From contig JAILZT010000009.1 in NCBI GenBank assembly GCA_023512345.1, positions 156,185 to 220,184 of the forward strand: 64,000 nt of DNA, written 5' to 3'. Positions within the stretch are counted from its first letter, which is position 1; each line of letters opens with the position of its first letter. Positions 1-9,174 of the stretch are shown here, piece after piece. The position numbers and the translations under genes were made by a program. This stretch comes from Paenibacillus sp. (GTDB lineage: Bacteria > Bacillota > Bacilli > Paenibacillales > Paenibacillaceae). The notes beneath the pieces were generated by a model that made no database searches, had not been told where the DNA came from, and saw only the letters and a program-made list of their open reading frames with translations.

Positions 1-2
1 GT

Positions 3-575
3 CGTACCGTTATCGAGCAATGGACTATGGCTGCGGTATTTGCAGGATATGTGTATGGGTCAGGAATTTCGTGGTCTGAGTTGGGCTTCGGCGGTGCCGA
101 TTGGGGAAGGCTCTCTATTTTGATTTTTGCGGAATTAGTCATCGTTATTGTAGCCCCGCTGATTATGGTTGCTTTCGTCCGTGGATATAGAGAAACAATA
201 GATAAGCAATTTCAGAGTATGGAAGATTTTTTGCCGGCCACAGCTCGTGAGAAGCGATTCTGGATCTTAATATCCTTAACTGCCGGAATATGCGAGCAGT
301 TTTTATTCCGTTCTTTTTTGTTTTATTATTTGCCTCTTCTCCTGCCGGGGTTGTCAGCAGTTTGGGTAATCGTCATCAGCAGTCTTATTTTCGGCTTGGG
401 GCATTGCTATCAGGGGACAAAAGGGATTCTGTCTACGGCTGTTCTAGGTGGACTTTTTGGATGTCTGTATTATTTTACCGGCTCGATAATGCTCTGCATG
501 TTGCTTCACTTCCTATTTGATGCCAGAATTATCGCCTTGCTCCCCCGAGATAAGCCTGCGGATCTTACCTTATAG
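3..575 (+). CDS. CPBP family intramembrane protease, 5' end outside window
   Basis: The frame is open to the window edge, so the true start lies upstream; the first internal ATG is at 27. The product is very hydrophobic with several membrane segments. It carries the three signature motifs of CPBP (CAAX-prenyl-protease/bacteriocin-processing) membrane proteases: CEQFLFR (motif 1, Glu and Arg), FGLGH (motif 2, His) and LLHFLFDA (motif 3, His and Asp). The first motif has CE where EE is more usual, so the first Glu is replaced by Cys. Family members process or protect against peptides or have unknown substrates. No partner is visible, so the substrate cannot be inferred. A weak terminator follows at about 610. 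Confidence 0.8.
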   Translation, partial: RTVIEQWTMAAVFAGYVYGSGISWSELGFGGADWGRLSILIFAELVIVIVAPLIMVAFVRGYRETIDKQFQSMEDFLPATAREKRFWILISLTAGICEQFLFRSFLFYYLPLLLPGLSAVWVIVISSLIFGLGHCYQGTKGILSTAVLGGLFGCLYYFTGSIMLCMLLHFLFDARIIALLPRDKPADLTL

Positions 576-609
576 AGATGGGATTTTAATATTGCAATCT
601 ATATTGACT

Positions 610-634
610 AGGCACCGCAACAAGGGTGTCTTTT
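610..634 (+). terminator. Possible Rho-independent terminator
   Basis: Stem AGGCACC / GGTGTCT (one G-U pair) with loop GCAACAAG, followed by TTTTAG. It sits 35 bp after the CPBP gene. The U tract is short, so confidence is moderate. Confidence 0.45.
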
Positions 635-774
635 AGTTATGCTGGTATATACATTGAAGCTTAGGCTTAATATCTGAAATTTTAAAGGTTATAATAGATC
701 TGTGTTGAAGTTAACTGGAGTGTGGATACTGCCCCTAATCATAGATAAGAAAGTGGAAGGATGAAGCTGCTGCA

Positions 775-3093
775 ATGCTGCGATATAAATTTAAATACTT
801 GCTTAAAAATAAACAGACCCGACTTATTTTAATGCTTACGGTCAGTATTTCGATATTGATTACTTTGATCGGCCTTTTTTCCTATCGACAATACAGAAAT
901 GCTCTCGACACCGAGCTTAACACGCCTAATGTGGAGCTCCTGCAGATTAATCAGGACGTCACCAACCGGGCGATGAGAGAATTCGATAACAAGGCGGTCG
1001 AAGTGTCTTTCCAGCCGACGGTCGTTAAATTCGTAGCTGCGGAGACTGACAGTAGTGCAGGAATTGCGAATGAGGCGCTGTCCCATTTGAGAACCTTGTC
1101 TACAGAGCCGGATATCCACTCCATTAGCGTCATTAAATTTAAAGAACGTTCCGTTCTGTCCAGTGAGTACGGGTATAAGTCCGCTTGGGAGGATGCTCCC
1201 GATTTTGCGTGGAGTACTTGGATCGATGAGATTAAAGAGAAGCCACTTTTGATCAAAAGAAGGCTGTACAGCGGGGATAACCCGAAGCTTAGAGGAACCG
1301 AACTGCTCTCCTTGGCAAGACCCATTGTTCAAAATGGGGAAATTGTCGGAGCGGTTATGATTAATCTGGATTATGACAGGCTGTTCTCGCAAATGTATAC
1401 CCATTTATCGAACTATCAATTTGTATATAATTTGGATGGTGAATTAATTTACCCGAAATTGAATCTGCCCTTTTCTCATACGGAAATGAATGAAATGCTC
1501 TCTTTAATCGATGTAAGTCCCTTTGCTCATGTGAGTATTAACGATCAGGACTACATGGCCAACCAAACCTTTTCAAATGTCACCGGTTGGAGGTTGGTTT
1601 CACTGGTTCCCATGGAGCAGCTGCTCAAAAATGTGGAGATTGCCCGGAACATGATGCTTTTATTATCATTCATCTCTATTTTTGTGGGCTGTTCAGGTAT
1701 TTATTATTATAATTTTGCGGCCTTCCGGCCCTTAAAGAGAATCAATAAGCTGCTAAGCCCGGATCAGAACGCCATAGGACATGGCAATCTTCATGATCTG
1801 GAACCTGTCATCGGGAAGCTTGTAGGAGATTTCCAAAGCAAGTCGCTGGTGGCAGACTGGAGCCTGCCGGAGCTGCGCTCCAAATTCGTTCAGGATTTGA
1901 TTACACGGAGCATTGGGACACAGGAGACGCACACGAAATGGGAGCATTACTTTCAGGGCTGGGTGGAAGGTCCCTTTGAAATGATCCTCGTCTCTATTGA
2001 TCGGCATTGGCAATGGGCTGCCTCCTATATGGAGGAAGACGAAATGCTGCTGAAGTATGCAATGAACAACGTGATTACAGAGTACTTCGAACCTTCTTGG
2101 CGAATCGTAACGACTGCACCTCAGAAGGATAGCCTGGTTGTTCTACTCCAATTGAAGGCGCCGGAAGCGAAGTCGCTGCGCGAGGATGCAGAGAACCTTA
2201 TAGACAAGCTGATGGAGTTATTGAAGATATCGGTGTCCTTGGGGATAGGCTCTACAGCTCCCGGTATTCTGAATGTGACCCGATCCTACATGGAAGCCAA
2301 CCTTGCTTTGTCTTACCGCCTCTACGAGGGATATGGACAAGTTCGTGATTATAAGACTATGGAAGCTATACATGAAGAAAATACTCAGGCGGCAGATGAC
2401 TCTCTGAAAACAGAGGTACTTCATGCTTTGAAATCTTCCGATAGCGACACCTCTGTGCAATGGATAAGAAGATGGTCGGCAGAGGTTCGGAAAAAAGGGA
2501 TACAACCGCAAAAGGTATTCCGCATGGTAGATGATCTGCTGCAAGAAATACTAGCAGTTGCAATTATGGGGGGGCATACCCTTCCACCTGAGCTCGCCGA
2601 TTATACTTGGCACCAAGTGACCACGATGGATTTAGCTGAGATTGAAGAAATGCTCTGCCATGTGGTTAAGCATATGTCTAAGGAATTGGAACAGCACAGA
2701 CAATCTAAGGAGTATCAGCTGGTCCAAGCTATGATTCAATATATGCAGGGTAACCTGCAGCTTAATATTGGTCTACAGGAGATAGCCTCTCATGTGAACA
2801 TGGGTGTCTCCTCTGTCAGCACCATATTCAAAGAAGAGACGGGAACGACGGTATATGACTATTTAACCAACCTCAGAATTGATAAAGCCAGCGAGCTGTT
2901 AAAGGATAGTAATCTGAAGATTGCCGATATTGCCCTGCAAGTCGGGTATCAGAACGAGAACAGCTTTATTCGGGTATTCCGGAAGAACAAATCTATAACA
3001 CCCGGTAAATTCCGAGAGAACAGCAAATATTCCAATGAGTATGCAGATCAGCCAAAACCGCACCATTCCAGCGTTTCTGAAGATTCGGAATAA
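775..3093 (+). CDS. Membrane-anchored AraC-family regulator with extracytoplasmic sensor domain
   Basis: 772 aa. One membrane segment near residues 17-38, a roughly 250-residue extracytoplasmic region of dCache type, a second membrane segment near 292-314, a central cytoplasmic region, and a C-terminal AraC double helix-turn-helix (about 655-750) with the expected IADIALQVGY...NSFIRVFRKN pattern. This one-protein sensor/activator architecture is common in Paenibacillus, where such proteins usually control adjacent sugar or substrate uptake genes. Here the next genes encode a TctC-type binding protein and a KdgT permease, so control of sugar-acid uptake is a reasonable inference. A TATAAT at 690-695 could be its -10 box. 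ATG at 775 is preceded by GGAAGGATG. Confidence 0.88.
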   Translation: MLRYKFKYLLKNKQTRLILMLTVSISILITLIGLFSYRQYRNALDTELNTPNVELLQINQDVTNRAMREFDNKAVEVSFQPTVVKFVAAETDSSAGIANEALSHLRTLSTEPDIHSISVIKFKERSVLSSEYGYKSAWEDAPDFAWSTWIDEIKEKPLLIKRRLYSGDNPKLRGTELLSLARPIVQNGEIVGAVMINLDYDRLFSQMYTHLSNYQFVYNLDGELIYPKLNLPFSHTEMNEMLSLIDVSPFAHVSINDQDYMANQTFSNVTGWRLVSLVPMEQLLKNVEIARNMMLLLSFISIFVGCSGIYYYNFAAFRPLKRINKLLSPDQNAIGHGNLHDLEPVIGKLVGDFQSKSLVADWSLPELRSKFVQDLITRSIGTQETHTKWEHYFQGWVEGPFEMILVSIDRHWQWAASYMEEDEMLLKYAMNNVITEYFEPSWRIVTTAPQKDSLVVLLQLKAPEAKSLREDAENLIDKLMELLKISVSLGIGSTAPGILNVTRSYMEANLALSYRLYEGYGQVRDYKTMEAIHEENTQAADDSLKTEVLHALKSSDSDTSVQWIRRWSAEVRKKGIQPQKVFRMVDDLLQEILAVAIMGGHTLPPELADYTWHQVTTMDLAEIEEMLCHVVKHMSKELEQHRQSKEYQLVQAMIQYMQGNLQLNIGLQEIASHVNMGVSSVSTIFKEETGTTVYDYLTNLRIDKASELLKDSNLKIADIALQVGYQNENSFIRVFRKNKSITPGKFRENSKYSNEYADQPKPHHSSVSEDSE

Positions 3094-3206
3094 GATTATA
3101 CGATTGTTGAACCCCCTCCAAATGCGATACACTCCGATTGAGAAAAGATTCACAAAACCAATTGGATGATATTGCGGAGGTGAAAGAACAAGAAAAGAGG
3201 GAGCGT

Positions 3207-4223
3207 ATGAATCAGATGACAAGGAGAGGTATTCGAAGTATTTGGATAGCATCCGGGATAGTTGTTCTATTCCTTATATGGTTAGGCTATCAATATTCTG
3301 ACCCCCTAGGCTCAGGCCCTTCAGATGTGGACTTTCCTATTAAGCCCATTACACTGATCGTCCCTTATGCAGCTGGAGGTGGAACAGATATAACAGCTCG
3401 ATCCTTAGCCAAAGCAACAGAGAAATTTCTCAGGCAGCCTATTGTAGTAGTAAATCGAACGGGCGGCGGTGGATCTGTTGGGCTGATGGAAGGCGCAAAT
3501 GCTAAAGGGGATGGGTACACCGTTACTTTTCTCCCAGCGGAACTGACTACCTTGCCACATCTTGGATTACTACCTATTACTTATGAAGAGTTTAAACCGA
3601 TTGCCCAAACGAACTTTGATCCTTCCGCCATTACCGTAAGAGCTGAATCACCATTTAAGACCGTGAATGAATTTCTTGACTATGCTAAAGCGCATCCGGG
3701 TGAATTGAAAATGGGGAACGCAGGAACGGGGAGCATTTGGCATTTGGCTGCCGTAACATTGGAACGGGGAACAGGTGTGAAGTTTGCACATATTCCTTTT
3801 GAAGGAGCAGGACCTGCTGTCTCTGCGCTAATGAGTGGGTTTGTGGATGCGGTACCGGTTAGTCCGGCTGAAGTAAAAAAGTATGTGGATGAAGGAAAGC
3901 TGCGGACACTGGCGATTAATGCCGATAAGCGCTCTGAGGCGCTGCCTGGCGTCCCGACCTTAGAGGAACAAACCGGTATTTATGTAGACTTCACCAGTAC
4001 TTGGAGAGGGCTCGCGGTACCCACGGATACACCCGATGAGATTGCAGAGCTGCTGACAAATGCTTTTATCAAAGGGACGGAAGATGAGGAATTTAGAACT
4101 TCTATGAAGATGAATGGACTCGGGCTGTTAGTTAAAGACGGCAAAGCGTTTGCTAAGCAGTTAAAAGAGAGTCATGATCTGTTCGCGAAGATGATTCCCG
4201 AGCTTGGGTTAAGCCGTAAGTGA
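3207..4223 (+). CDS. TctC/Bug-family solute-binding protein
   Basis: 338 aa from the preferred ATG at 3207, which follows AGAGGGAG; an upstream in-frame TTG at 3138 would add 23 charged residues before the anchor. An N-terminal hydrophobic segment (about residues 9-29) acts as signal or anchor. The mature part has the Bug-family start KPITLIVPYAAGGGTDITAR and further conserved patches (VVNRTGGGG, GSIWHLAA, GAGPAVSALMSG). The family binds carboxylates outside the cell and normally feeds a TctA/TctB membrane pair. No tctA or tctB lies nearby. Instead a KdgT permease follows after 170 bp. Whether it delivers to KdgT, to distant TctAB, or acts as a ligand sensor for the upstream regulator is unknown. 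Confidence 0.85.
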   Translation: MNQMTRRGIRSIWIASGIVVLFLIWLGYQYSDPLGSGPSDVDFPIKPITLIVPYAAGGGTDITARSLAKATEKFLRQPIVVVNRTGGGGSVGLMEGANAKGDGYTVTFLPAELTTLPHLGLLPITYEEFKPIAQTNFDPSAITVRAESPFKTVNEFLDYAKAHPGELKMGNAGTGSIWHLAAVTLERGTGVKFAHIPFEGAGPAVSALMSGFVDAVPVSPAEVKKYVDEGKLRTLAINADKRSEALPGVPTLEEQTGIYVDFTSTWRGLAVPTDTPDEIAELLTNAFIKGTEDEEFRTSMKMNGLGLLVKDGKAFAKQLKESHDLFAKMIPELGLSRK

Positions 4224-4238
4224 AATGAAAGCGTACTT

Positions 4239-4254
4239 TTGTAAACGTTTCAAA
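4239..4254. promoter_or_regulatory. LacI-type operator or degenerate cre-like site upstream of kdgT
   Basis: The 16-bp TTGTAAACGTTTCAAA is an imperfect palindrome centred on CG, with 6 of 8 half-site positions symmetric. This is the form of LacI/GalR-family operators, including CcpA cre sites and KdgR sites. The strict cre consensus is missed by one base of spacing, so a local LacI-type repressor is as likely as CcpA. It lies about 140 bp before kdgT. Confidence 0.45.
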
Positions 4255-4261
4255 CTATTCT

Positions 4262-4298
4262 CAGGAGAAAGAGACTCATACCTATGAGTGATCTCCTG
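4262..4298 (+). other. Composite hairpin in tctC-kdgT intergenic region
   Basis: Outer stem CAGGAGA / TCTCCTG (4262-4268 with 4292-4298) and inner stem ACTCAT / ATGAGT around an ACCT loop. No U tract follows, so this is not an ordinary terminator. It could be an RNA-processing or stability element between the two genes. Confidence 0.5.
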
Positions 4299-4393
4299 GG
4301 ACGGATTCAATGCGCCTTAACAAGGTAAAATAATGCATTTATGAATAATTATAACTATTATTTACTCTAATTAAGAAAGGTATGGTAACTACA

Positions 4394-5386
4394 ATGAAAA
4401 TTAAAAAAACGATAGATAAGATCCCTGGCGGTATGATGTTGGTGCCTTTGTTCCTGGGAGCTATTATCCACACTGCTTTTCCTGGTTCAGGCGATTATTT
4501 CGGAGGTTTTACTAAAGGCTTGATGACAGGTACAGTACCTATTTTGGCAGTTTGGTTCTTCTGTATGGGAGCTGCTATTGATGTTAGAGCTACTGGAACT
4601 GTTTTGAGAAAATCCGGTACACTGGTTCTTACCAAAATAGCTGTAGCTTGGGTTATTGCAATGATTGCTGTTCAATTTATGCCTGAAGGCGGAATTCAAA
4701 GTGGATTCTTCGCCGGACTATCCTTGCTTGCGATCATTTCTGCAATGGATATGACTAACGGCGGTTTGTATGCTTCCATTATGCAGCAATACGGTACAAA
4801 AGAAGAATCAGGCGCATTTGTATTGATGTCGCTTGAATCGGGTCCATTGGTAACTATGCTTATTCTTGGTAGTACTGGTGTAGCTGTGTTTGAACCGCAT
4901 TTGTTCGTAGGTGCTGTACTTCCTTTCTTGATCGGTTTCATCTTGGGTAACCTTGATCATGACTTCCGTGAGTATTTCGGTAAAGCTACACACACACTTA
5001 TTCCGTTCTTTGGTTTCGCTCTGGGTAGCTCTATTGATCTTGGAGTTATCGTTGATACAGGATTACTAGGTATTTTCCTTGGTCTTGCAGTAATTGTTAT
5101 TACAGGTATTCCGTTGATTTTGGCTGATAAATACATTGGACGCGGTAACGGTACTGCCGGACTTGCTGCTTCAAGTACAGCGGGTGCTGCTGTTGCGAAC
5201 CCTATGCTTGTAGCAAACATGAAGCCTGAATTCCTGCCTGCGGCAGAAGCGGCAACGGCTTTGGTAGCAGCCTGCGTAATCGTAACTGCAATTCTGGTTC
5301 CAATTATCACTGCTTACTATTCAGATTATATGAAGAAGAAGAACCCGCCTGTAGAATTACCACCAGTACAAAAAGCTGTAATATAG
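4394..5386 (+). CDS. kdgT: 2-keto-3-deoxygluconate permease
   Basis: 330 aa from ATG 4394, which matches the usual start of the family ([18 protein letters not shown], like the enterobacterial KdgT). A second in-frame ATG at 4382 sits only one base after the AAGAAAGG ribosome site and is less likely. About ten membrane segments. Conserved stretches include [34 protein letters not shown] and LMSLESGPL. KdgT imports 2-keto-3-deoxygluconate, a product of pectin and hexuronate breakdown, by proton symport. No kdgK or kdgA is in the window. A strong terminator ends the unit, so it is probably transcribed with or right after the TctC gene. Confidence 0.93.
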   Translation: MKIKKTIDKIPGGMMLVPLFLGAIIHTAFPGSGDYFGGFTKGLMTGTVPILAVWFFCMGAAIDVRATGTVLRKSGTLVLTKIAVAWVIAMIAVQFMPEGGIQSGFFAGLSLLAIISAMDMTNGGLYASIMQQYGTKEESGAFVLMSLESGPLVTMLILGSTGVAVFEPHLFVGAVLPFLIGFILGNLDHDFREYFGKATHTLIPFFGFALGSSIDLGVIVDTGLLGIFLGLAVIVITGIPLILADKYIGRGNGTAGLAASSTAGAAVANPMLVANMKPEFLPAAEAATALVAACVIVTAILVPIITAYYSDYMKKKNPPVELPPVQKAVI

Positions 5387-5417
5387 AGAATTCAGCTAAC
5401 AACAAGTTATCAAACCT

Positions 5418-5466
5418 AAAAGGACTGTCTACTGGCCATAAGGCACAGAAGACAGTCCTTTTTTTC
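5418..5466. terminator. Bidirectional terminator between kdgT and glycosyltransferase operon
   Basis: Perfect stem AGGACTGTCT / AGACAGTCCT with a 20-base loop, flanked by an A run on the left and TTTTTTT on the right. It can end kdgT on the plus strand and the converging glycosyltransferase operon on the minus strand. Confidence 0.9.
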
Positions 5467-5480
5467 ATTAAGCTAGGGAC

Positions 5481-7082
5481 TTATTCCACCCAAGGAATCA
5501 ACTTTGGCTGTTGATCCAGAATGGAGAGGTATTGCTCCTTACAGCCGTATTGCCCTTCAGGGTCGAGTTGAAGGTAACGTAAGTATTTTTCCATACGATA
5601 TTCTGGCTTGGACCACCCAAGGTGTTTCAGACGGAGGTCACTTAGCTGGTGGGGGACCTCGAATATATTCTCAGGAAAACGTCCGCAGTGCTGCGGCAAT
5701 TCATTCCACACATAGTTGAAATCCTTATTGTACCGAAGCAGAAAGGGACGGTAGCTTAGATGGGAGCGCCAATAGGCATCCTCCCGGTAATGGTCCTTGG
5801 TCCAGAAATCATATAGTCGGAAGCAGAAGAGATCGACGTTATCTTCCCTTAACAGGTTGTCAATTTCTTGGGCGAATCTATCCTCAAAAATCTCATCCCC
5901 ATCCAAATTTAGAATCCATTCGGGGTCTCTCTTGATAACTTCTTCCCATTGCTGCTTGCGCAGCTCAATCTCATTGCTGAACTTGGAGATCACATTGTGT
6001 ACGATGTGTACTGGAATATCCTTAAGGATGTCCAGACAGAGTGCTGCGGTATCATCGGTACTGCCGTCATTAATAATGACAGCTTCATCTATATATTTCC
6101 TATGTGTCTCGAGAACCTGCCGCAGGAAGCGTGGACTTTCATTTTTGACAATCATGGTGAGTGTGAGCTTGGGACGTTTGCGGACGAGGGGGACGGGGAT
6201 AGGCTCTGAGTCAGGTAGAGTGGGTTCCTGCTTAGGCTCGGAAAGGTCGCCGCTGTCTACCGTCAGCTCCACTGCATTACTTTTGATATAATCCTCCACT
6301 TTACTAAGATCACTATCTCTATATAAATGCAGTGCAGGGTAATGTGTATCAACATACAGCGGTATGCCAAGTGCTGCGGCGCGGATACAGAAATGCCGGT
6401 CTTCTCCCCAATAAGAGATATTTTTGATGATATTATACGAGACCCCTGAATCGATTGCATGTCTGCTGATCAAGGTGCAAGCGCCGAGGCCGCCTACCTC
6501 ATAAATGCCCGGAATTTTCAGCTTCGTTAGAAAGTGATTAAATCTGTAACTGATCTCCTCAGCGCTGAGCTGTTCGCCCGGAAGTCGCTCCCACTGGCTG
6601 TATTCATCATGCATCCATACCTGCGGCTGAAGTATCGTATTGGGCTGCCACTGGGTCCAGAACACTTCTGAAATGATATCTTTACCCGAGGCGGCAAGAT
6701 GCTTCAGAGTAAGAGGGTGCAGCAGGAGATCAGAATCAAGCAGGAAAAGGTAATCATAATCCAGAAGCGCGGCACGCTGAATCATCATATTCTTGAAATT
6801 GGCGACTTTCCAGACCAGATTGGCGCTCCAAAAATGGGTAGTATCATCACGAATGTAGGGGTCGCGGTAACCCGAGATTTGCAGGAAGACATTTTCACGG
6901 GAGCTTTTAAAATCCTCAAGCAGCTGGCTGGATTGTTCATCCTCGTTGTCATCAATCAGATAGAAATCCAGTTCTAGGGTATCCAGTTGTAAACGAAGCA
7001 GGGAATCCAGGAACTGACGTAAAATAGGCGGCTTCTGATGTATGGGACTGCCCAGCAGTATACGAGTTTTCTTCTTATTCAT
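5481..7082 (-). CDS. Two-domain glycosyltransferase
   Basis: 533 aa from ATG 7082, preceded by TTGAGG at good spacing; it overlaps the end of the upstream gene by 8 bp, indicating translational coupling. The N-terminal half (about 1-255) is a GT-A-like domain with FLLDSDLLLHP as a DxD-type metal site and a YWGEDRHFC patch. After an acidic, Pro-rich linker the C-terminal half (about 300-533) is a second GT2 domain with IVKNESPRFL, INDGSTDDT and LNLDGDEIF. Both halves keep their Asp motifs, so both may be active and add different sugars. Acceptor unknown; the Gly-rich repeat protein at 8.4 kb, in the same direction, is a speculative candidate. Confidence 0.85.
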   Translation of the reverse strand: MNKKKTRILLGSPIHQKPPILRQFLDSLLRLQLDTLELDFYLIDDNEDEQSSQLLEDFKSSRENVFLQISGYRDPYIRDDTTHFWSANLVWKVANFKNMMIQRAALLDYDYLFLLDSDLLLHPLTLKHLAASGKDIISEVFWTQWQPNTILQPQVWMHDEYSQWERLPGEQLSAEEISYRFNHFLTKLKIPGIYEVGGLGACTLISRHAIDSGVSYNIIKNISYWGEDRHFCIRAAALGIPLYVDTHYPALHLYRDSDLSKVEDYIKSNAVELTVDSGDLSEPKQEPTLPDSEPIPVPLVRKRPKLTLTMIVKNESPRFLRQVLETHRKYIDEAVIINDGSTDDTAALCLDILKDIPVHIVHNVISKFSNEIELRKQQWEEVIKRDPEWILNLDGDEIFEDRFAQEIDNLLREDNVDLFCFRLYDFWTKDHYREDAYWRSHLSYRPFLLRYNKDFNYVWNELPQHCGRFPENIFEVPHQLSDLRLKHLGWSKPEYRMEKYLRYLQLDPEGQYGCKEQYLSILDQQPKLIPWVE

Positions 7083-8184
7083 TGAGAGCCTCAACTGTCG
7101 TGCTCATCCGCAGGGGCTGTAGAATGCTTTCTAGGTAGGCTTTATTCTGCAGCACACGTGTATCTTGAGGTCGATACCTGCGGGCCGCTTCATTGTGTTC
7201 ATAGGCTAGTCTATGAAGCCCCATTCGGTCGTAACAGACGCACAACTGGAGATGGGGCAGCCAAGTAGAGCAAGCTAGATTGCGAAAACCCCAATGTTCA
7301 GGGGATTGCTCGGTTTCTATGGCTGTTTTATACCAGAATACAGCGGTCTCTAGGTTATTTTTTTGCAAAAAATGATATCCGATACGGCAGCAAAATTCTC
7401 CTCTTGGAGCATCGTATTGGAACGAACGCAGGGCTGCTTCGAGACTCTTTGGTTCATCTCCAAGTCCGTGATAACAATCGGCCAATTTGCCGCATGCTGA
7501 GATATAATCTTCAATCCAGCCCTGATCTGTTCCGAGAAATTGTTCATAGAAAAGGATAGCCCGATCATACATCTTGTGGTCCAGCAGTTCATTGGCAAAA
7601 TAGTACAAGTCCCGCGGTGTAAAATCCTCCCCAGCCGACAATCTTTGCTCGTAAATGTATAAATTACGATCACTGTCATGATGCAAGCTGCTGTGAGTTA
7701 CGGCAATGTCGCTGTTTATAATCTTCCCGCTAACCTCCAAATACTCATGTACGGCCCCGATCCAGCGAAATCCGTTGCTTCTCTTCACAAGACGGTTGCG
7801 CCTGAGGCTGGAGGTGACATTCCCATGATCATCAAAAGCGAGGTGGTAATTCATCGTTACGGAATCAACGGAAGAATCCAAGGAACTCTTTAGTGCCAAT
7901 AGGCGGAGACGTTCAGGCTCTTGAAGAATATCGTCCGCATCCAACCAGAAGATATAATCCATGCTTGCTTGGGCGAACGCATAGTTGCGTGCAGCTGAGA
8001 AATCATTAATCCATTCAAAGTCGTAAATATGTTCCGTATAATTGCGTGCGATGGCCTTCGTATCATCTGTTGATCCGGTGTCGACAATAATAATTTCCTC
8101 GACTAGATCAGAGACAGAAGCCAAGCATCGCCCAATTGTATCTTGTTCATCCTTTACGATCAGACATAGGCTTATTGTTATCAT
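7075..8184 (-). CDS. Family 2 glycosyltransferase with TPR-like C-terminal region
   Basis: 369 aa from ATG 8184 (a TTG one codon earlier is possible); the ribosome site is GGAGAG. The N-terminal GT2 domain starts SLCLIVKDEQDTIGRCL and has VDTGSTDDT and FWLDADD, the nucleotide-sugar and metal-binding Asp motifs. The remainder is alpha-helical with repeating Tyr/Leu/Ala-rich helices of TPR character (YYFANELLDHKMYDRAILFY, CGKLADCYHGLG). This architecture is common in Bacillus and Paenibacillus, sometimes near surface-glycan or spore-surface genes. It is the first gene of a two-gene operon and overlaps the two-domain glycosyltransferase that follows. Cytoplasmic, no membrane segment. Confidence 0.88.
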   Translation of the reverse strand: MITISLCLIVKDEQDTIGRCLASVSDLVEEIIIVDTGSTDDTKAIARNYTEHIYDFEWINDFSAARNYAFAQASMDYIFWLDADDILQEPERLRLLALKSSLDSSVDSVTMNYHLAFDDHGNVTSSLRRNRLVKRSNGFRWIGAVHEYLEVSGKIINSDIAVTHSSLHHDSDRNLYIYEQRLSAGEDFTPRDLYYFANELLDHKMYDRAILFYEQFLGTDQGWIEDYISACGKLADCYHGLGDEPKSLEAALRSFQYDAPRGEFCCRIGYHFLQKNNLETAVFWYKTAIETEQSPEHWGFRNLACSTWLPHLQLCVCYDRMGLHRLAYEHNEAARRYRPQDTRVLQNKAYLESILQPLRMSTTVEALNE

Positions 8185-8325
8185 CAAATCTCTCCGTTCC
8201 TGAACAAATATGGGCTATATCCTTCAATATATTTATATAACATCAGCATTAATCCATATTTTTGGAATTGTGTAGAATTTCGAAGGAGGATTCAAAGAAC
8301 CGATATTGAAGCCTAATAAAAAAGG

Positions 8326-8371
8326 GATATTCCCTGTCGCCGAATGGCTAGGAATATCCCCCTGAACTATG
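8326..8371 (-). terminator. Terminator of the repeat-protein gene
   Basis: Read on the minus strand, GGGATATTCC ... GGAATATCCC forms a 10-bp stem followed by TTTTTTATT. It lies just after the stop of the Gly-rich repeat gene. Confidence 0.85.
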
Positions 8372-8381
8372 ATTAAATATT

Positions 8382-9101
8382 TTATTCTGAACCCTTCGAT
8401 TCATTACCCTTGCCGCCAATAGTAAAGCCTAATTTTCCATCATGATTGCCTATATGACCTGTAATTCCAAATCCGGCGCCTTGACCTCCCCCAAGTTGGG
8501 CTTTGGCCTGAGCACCGAGTCCATTATCTCCACCGAGTTTCATCCCGGTATTGAATCCGGCTCCTTGGCTTAACCCCATATGGCCTTCTGCATGAGCATT
8601 GAGACCGTAGTCTCCGCCAATATTCGCTTCGGTATTAAAACCAGCCCCTTGGCCTCCGCCAAGCTGAGCCTTAGCTTGGGCAGCCAGACCGTATTTTCCG
8701 CCGACCTGGGCTTCGGTATTAAAACCAGCGCCTTGACTGCTGTCCAAATGAGTCTCCCCTTGCGCATGTATTCCATATTGAGCGCCTAGGTGGCCATCGG
8801 CTTGAGCACCCATGCCAGCGTAGCCTAAATGTCCATCTGCATTAAAGCCAAAACCGTGTTCACCGCCTACCTCTGCCCCTGTTTTTACGCTAATTCCCTG
8901 CCCACTGCCTATATTTGCATTCATATAACCATCTACCATTTGCTTTTTTGCATTTGGGGTATCTGCCGGCACATCCGCCGGGCTGCTGTCTGAGCGGTGG
9001 AGATGGTAATAATGGGAGTAAGGGAAAAGACTGGAGCTACGGGTATATGAGTAAGCTGGCTGGCGAGCTTGACTGTTAGGATGTTCATTCCCAAAGGTCA
9101 T
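8382..9101 (-). CDS. Gly/Ala-rich tandem-repeat protein of unknown function
   Basis: 239 aa; ATG 9101 follows GGAGG at 9-base spacing. I do not recognise the family. Residues 1-65 are Ser/Tyr/His/Pro rich without a signal peptide. From about residue 66 to 234 the protein is built from about twelve 14-residue half-units, pairing into 28-residue units such as GQGAGFNTEANIGGDYGLNA. Gly, Ala, Gln and Asn recur at fixed places, and polar and small residues alternate, which suggests a beta-solenoid or fibrous fold. It has its own ribosome site and terminator and lies next to two glycosyltransferases on the same strand. A surface, spore-coat or matrix role is possible but is inference only. Confidence 0.8.
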   Translation of the reverse strand: MTFGNEHPNSQARQPAYSYTRSSSLFPYSHYYHLHRSDSSPADVPADTPNAKKQMVDGYMNANIGSGQGISVKTGAEVGGEHGFGFNADGHLGYAGMGAQADGHLGAQYGIHAQGETHLDSSQGAGFNTEAQVGGKYGLAAQAKAQLGGGQGAGFNTEANIGGDYGLNAHAEGHMGLSQGAGFNTGMKLGGDNGLGAQAKAQLGGGQGAGFGITGHIGNHDGKLGFTIGGKGNESKGSE

Positions 9102-9174
9102 AATAGAAAACCTCCATTATAAATTTGATTATACAGCCTATTCATAATAGAGCCTAAATGACACCGGATTAAAT

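Noticed and set aside
829..1404. 191-codon minus-strand frame inside the AraC-type regulator gene
   Set aside because: It is a shadow of the well-supported plus-strand gene, without homology pattern or ribosome site.
4239..4254. Strict CcpA cre site
   Set aside because: Spacing to the final CA is one base short of the cre consensus, so it is reported only as a LacI-type operator.
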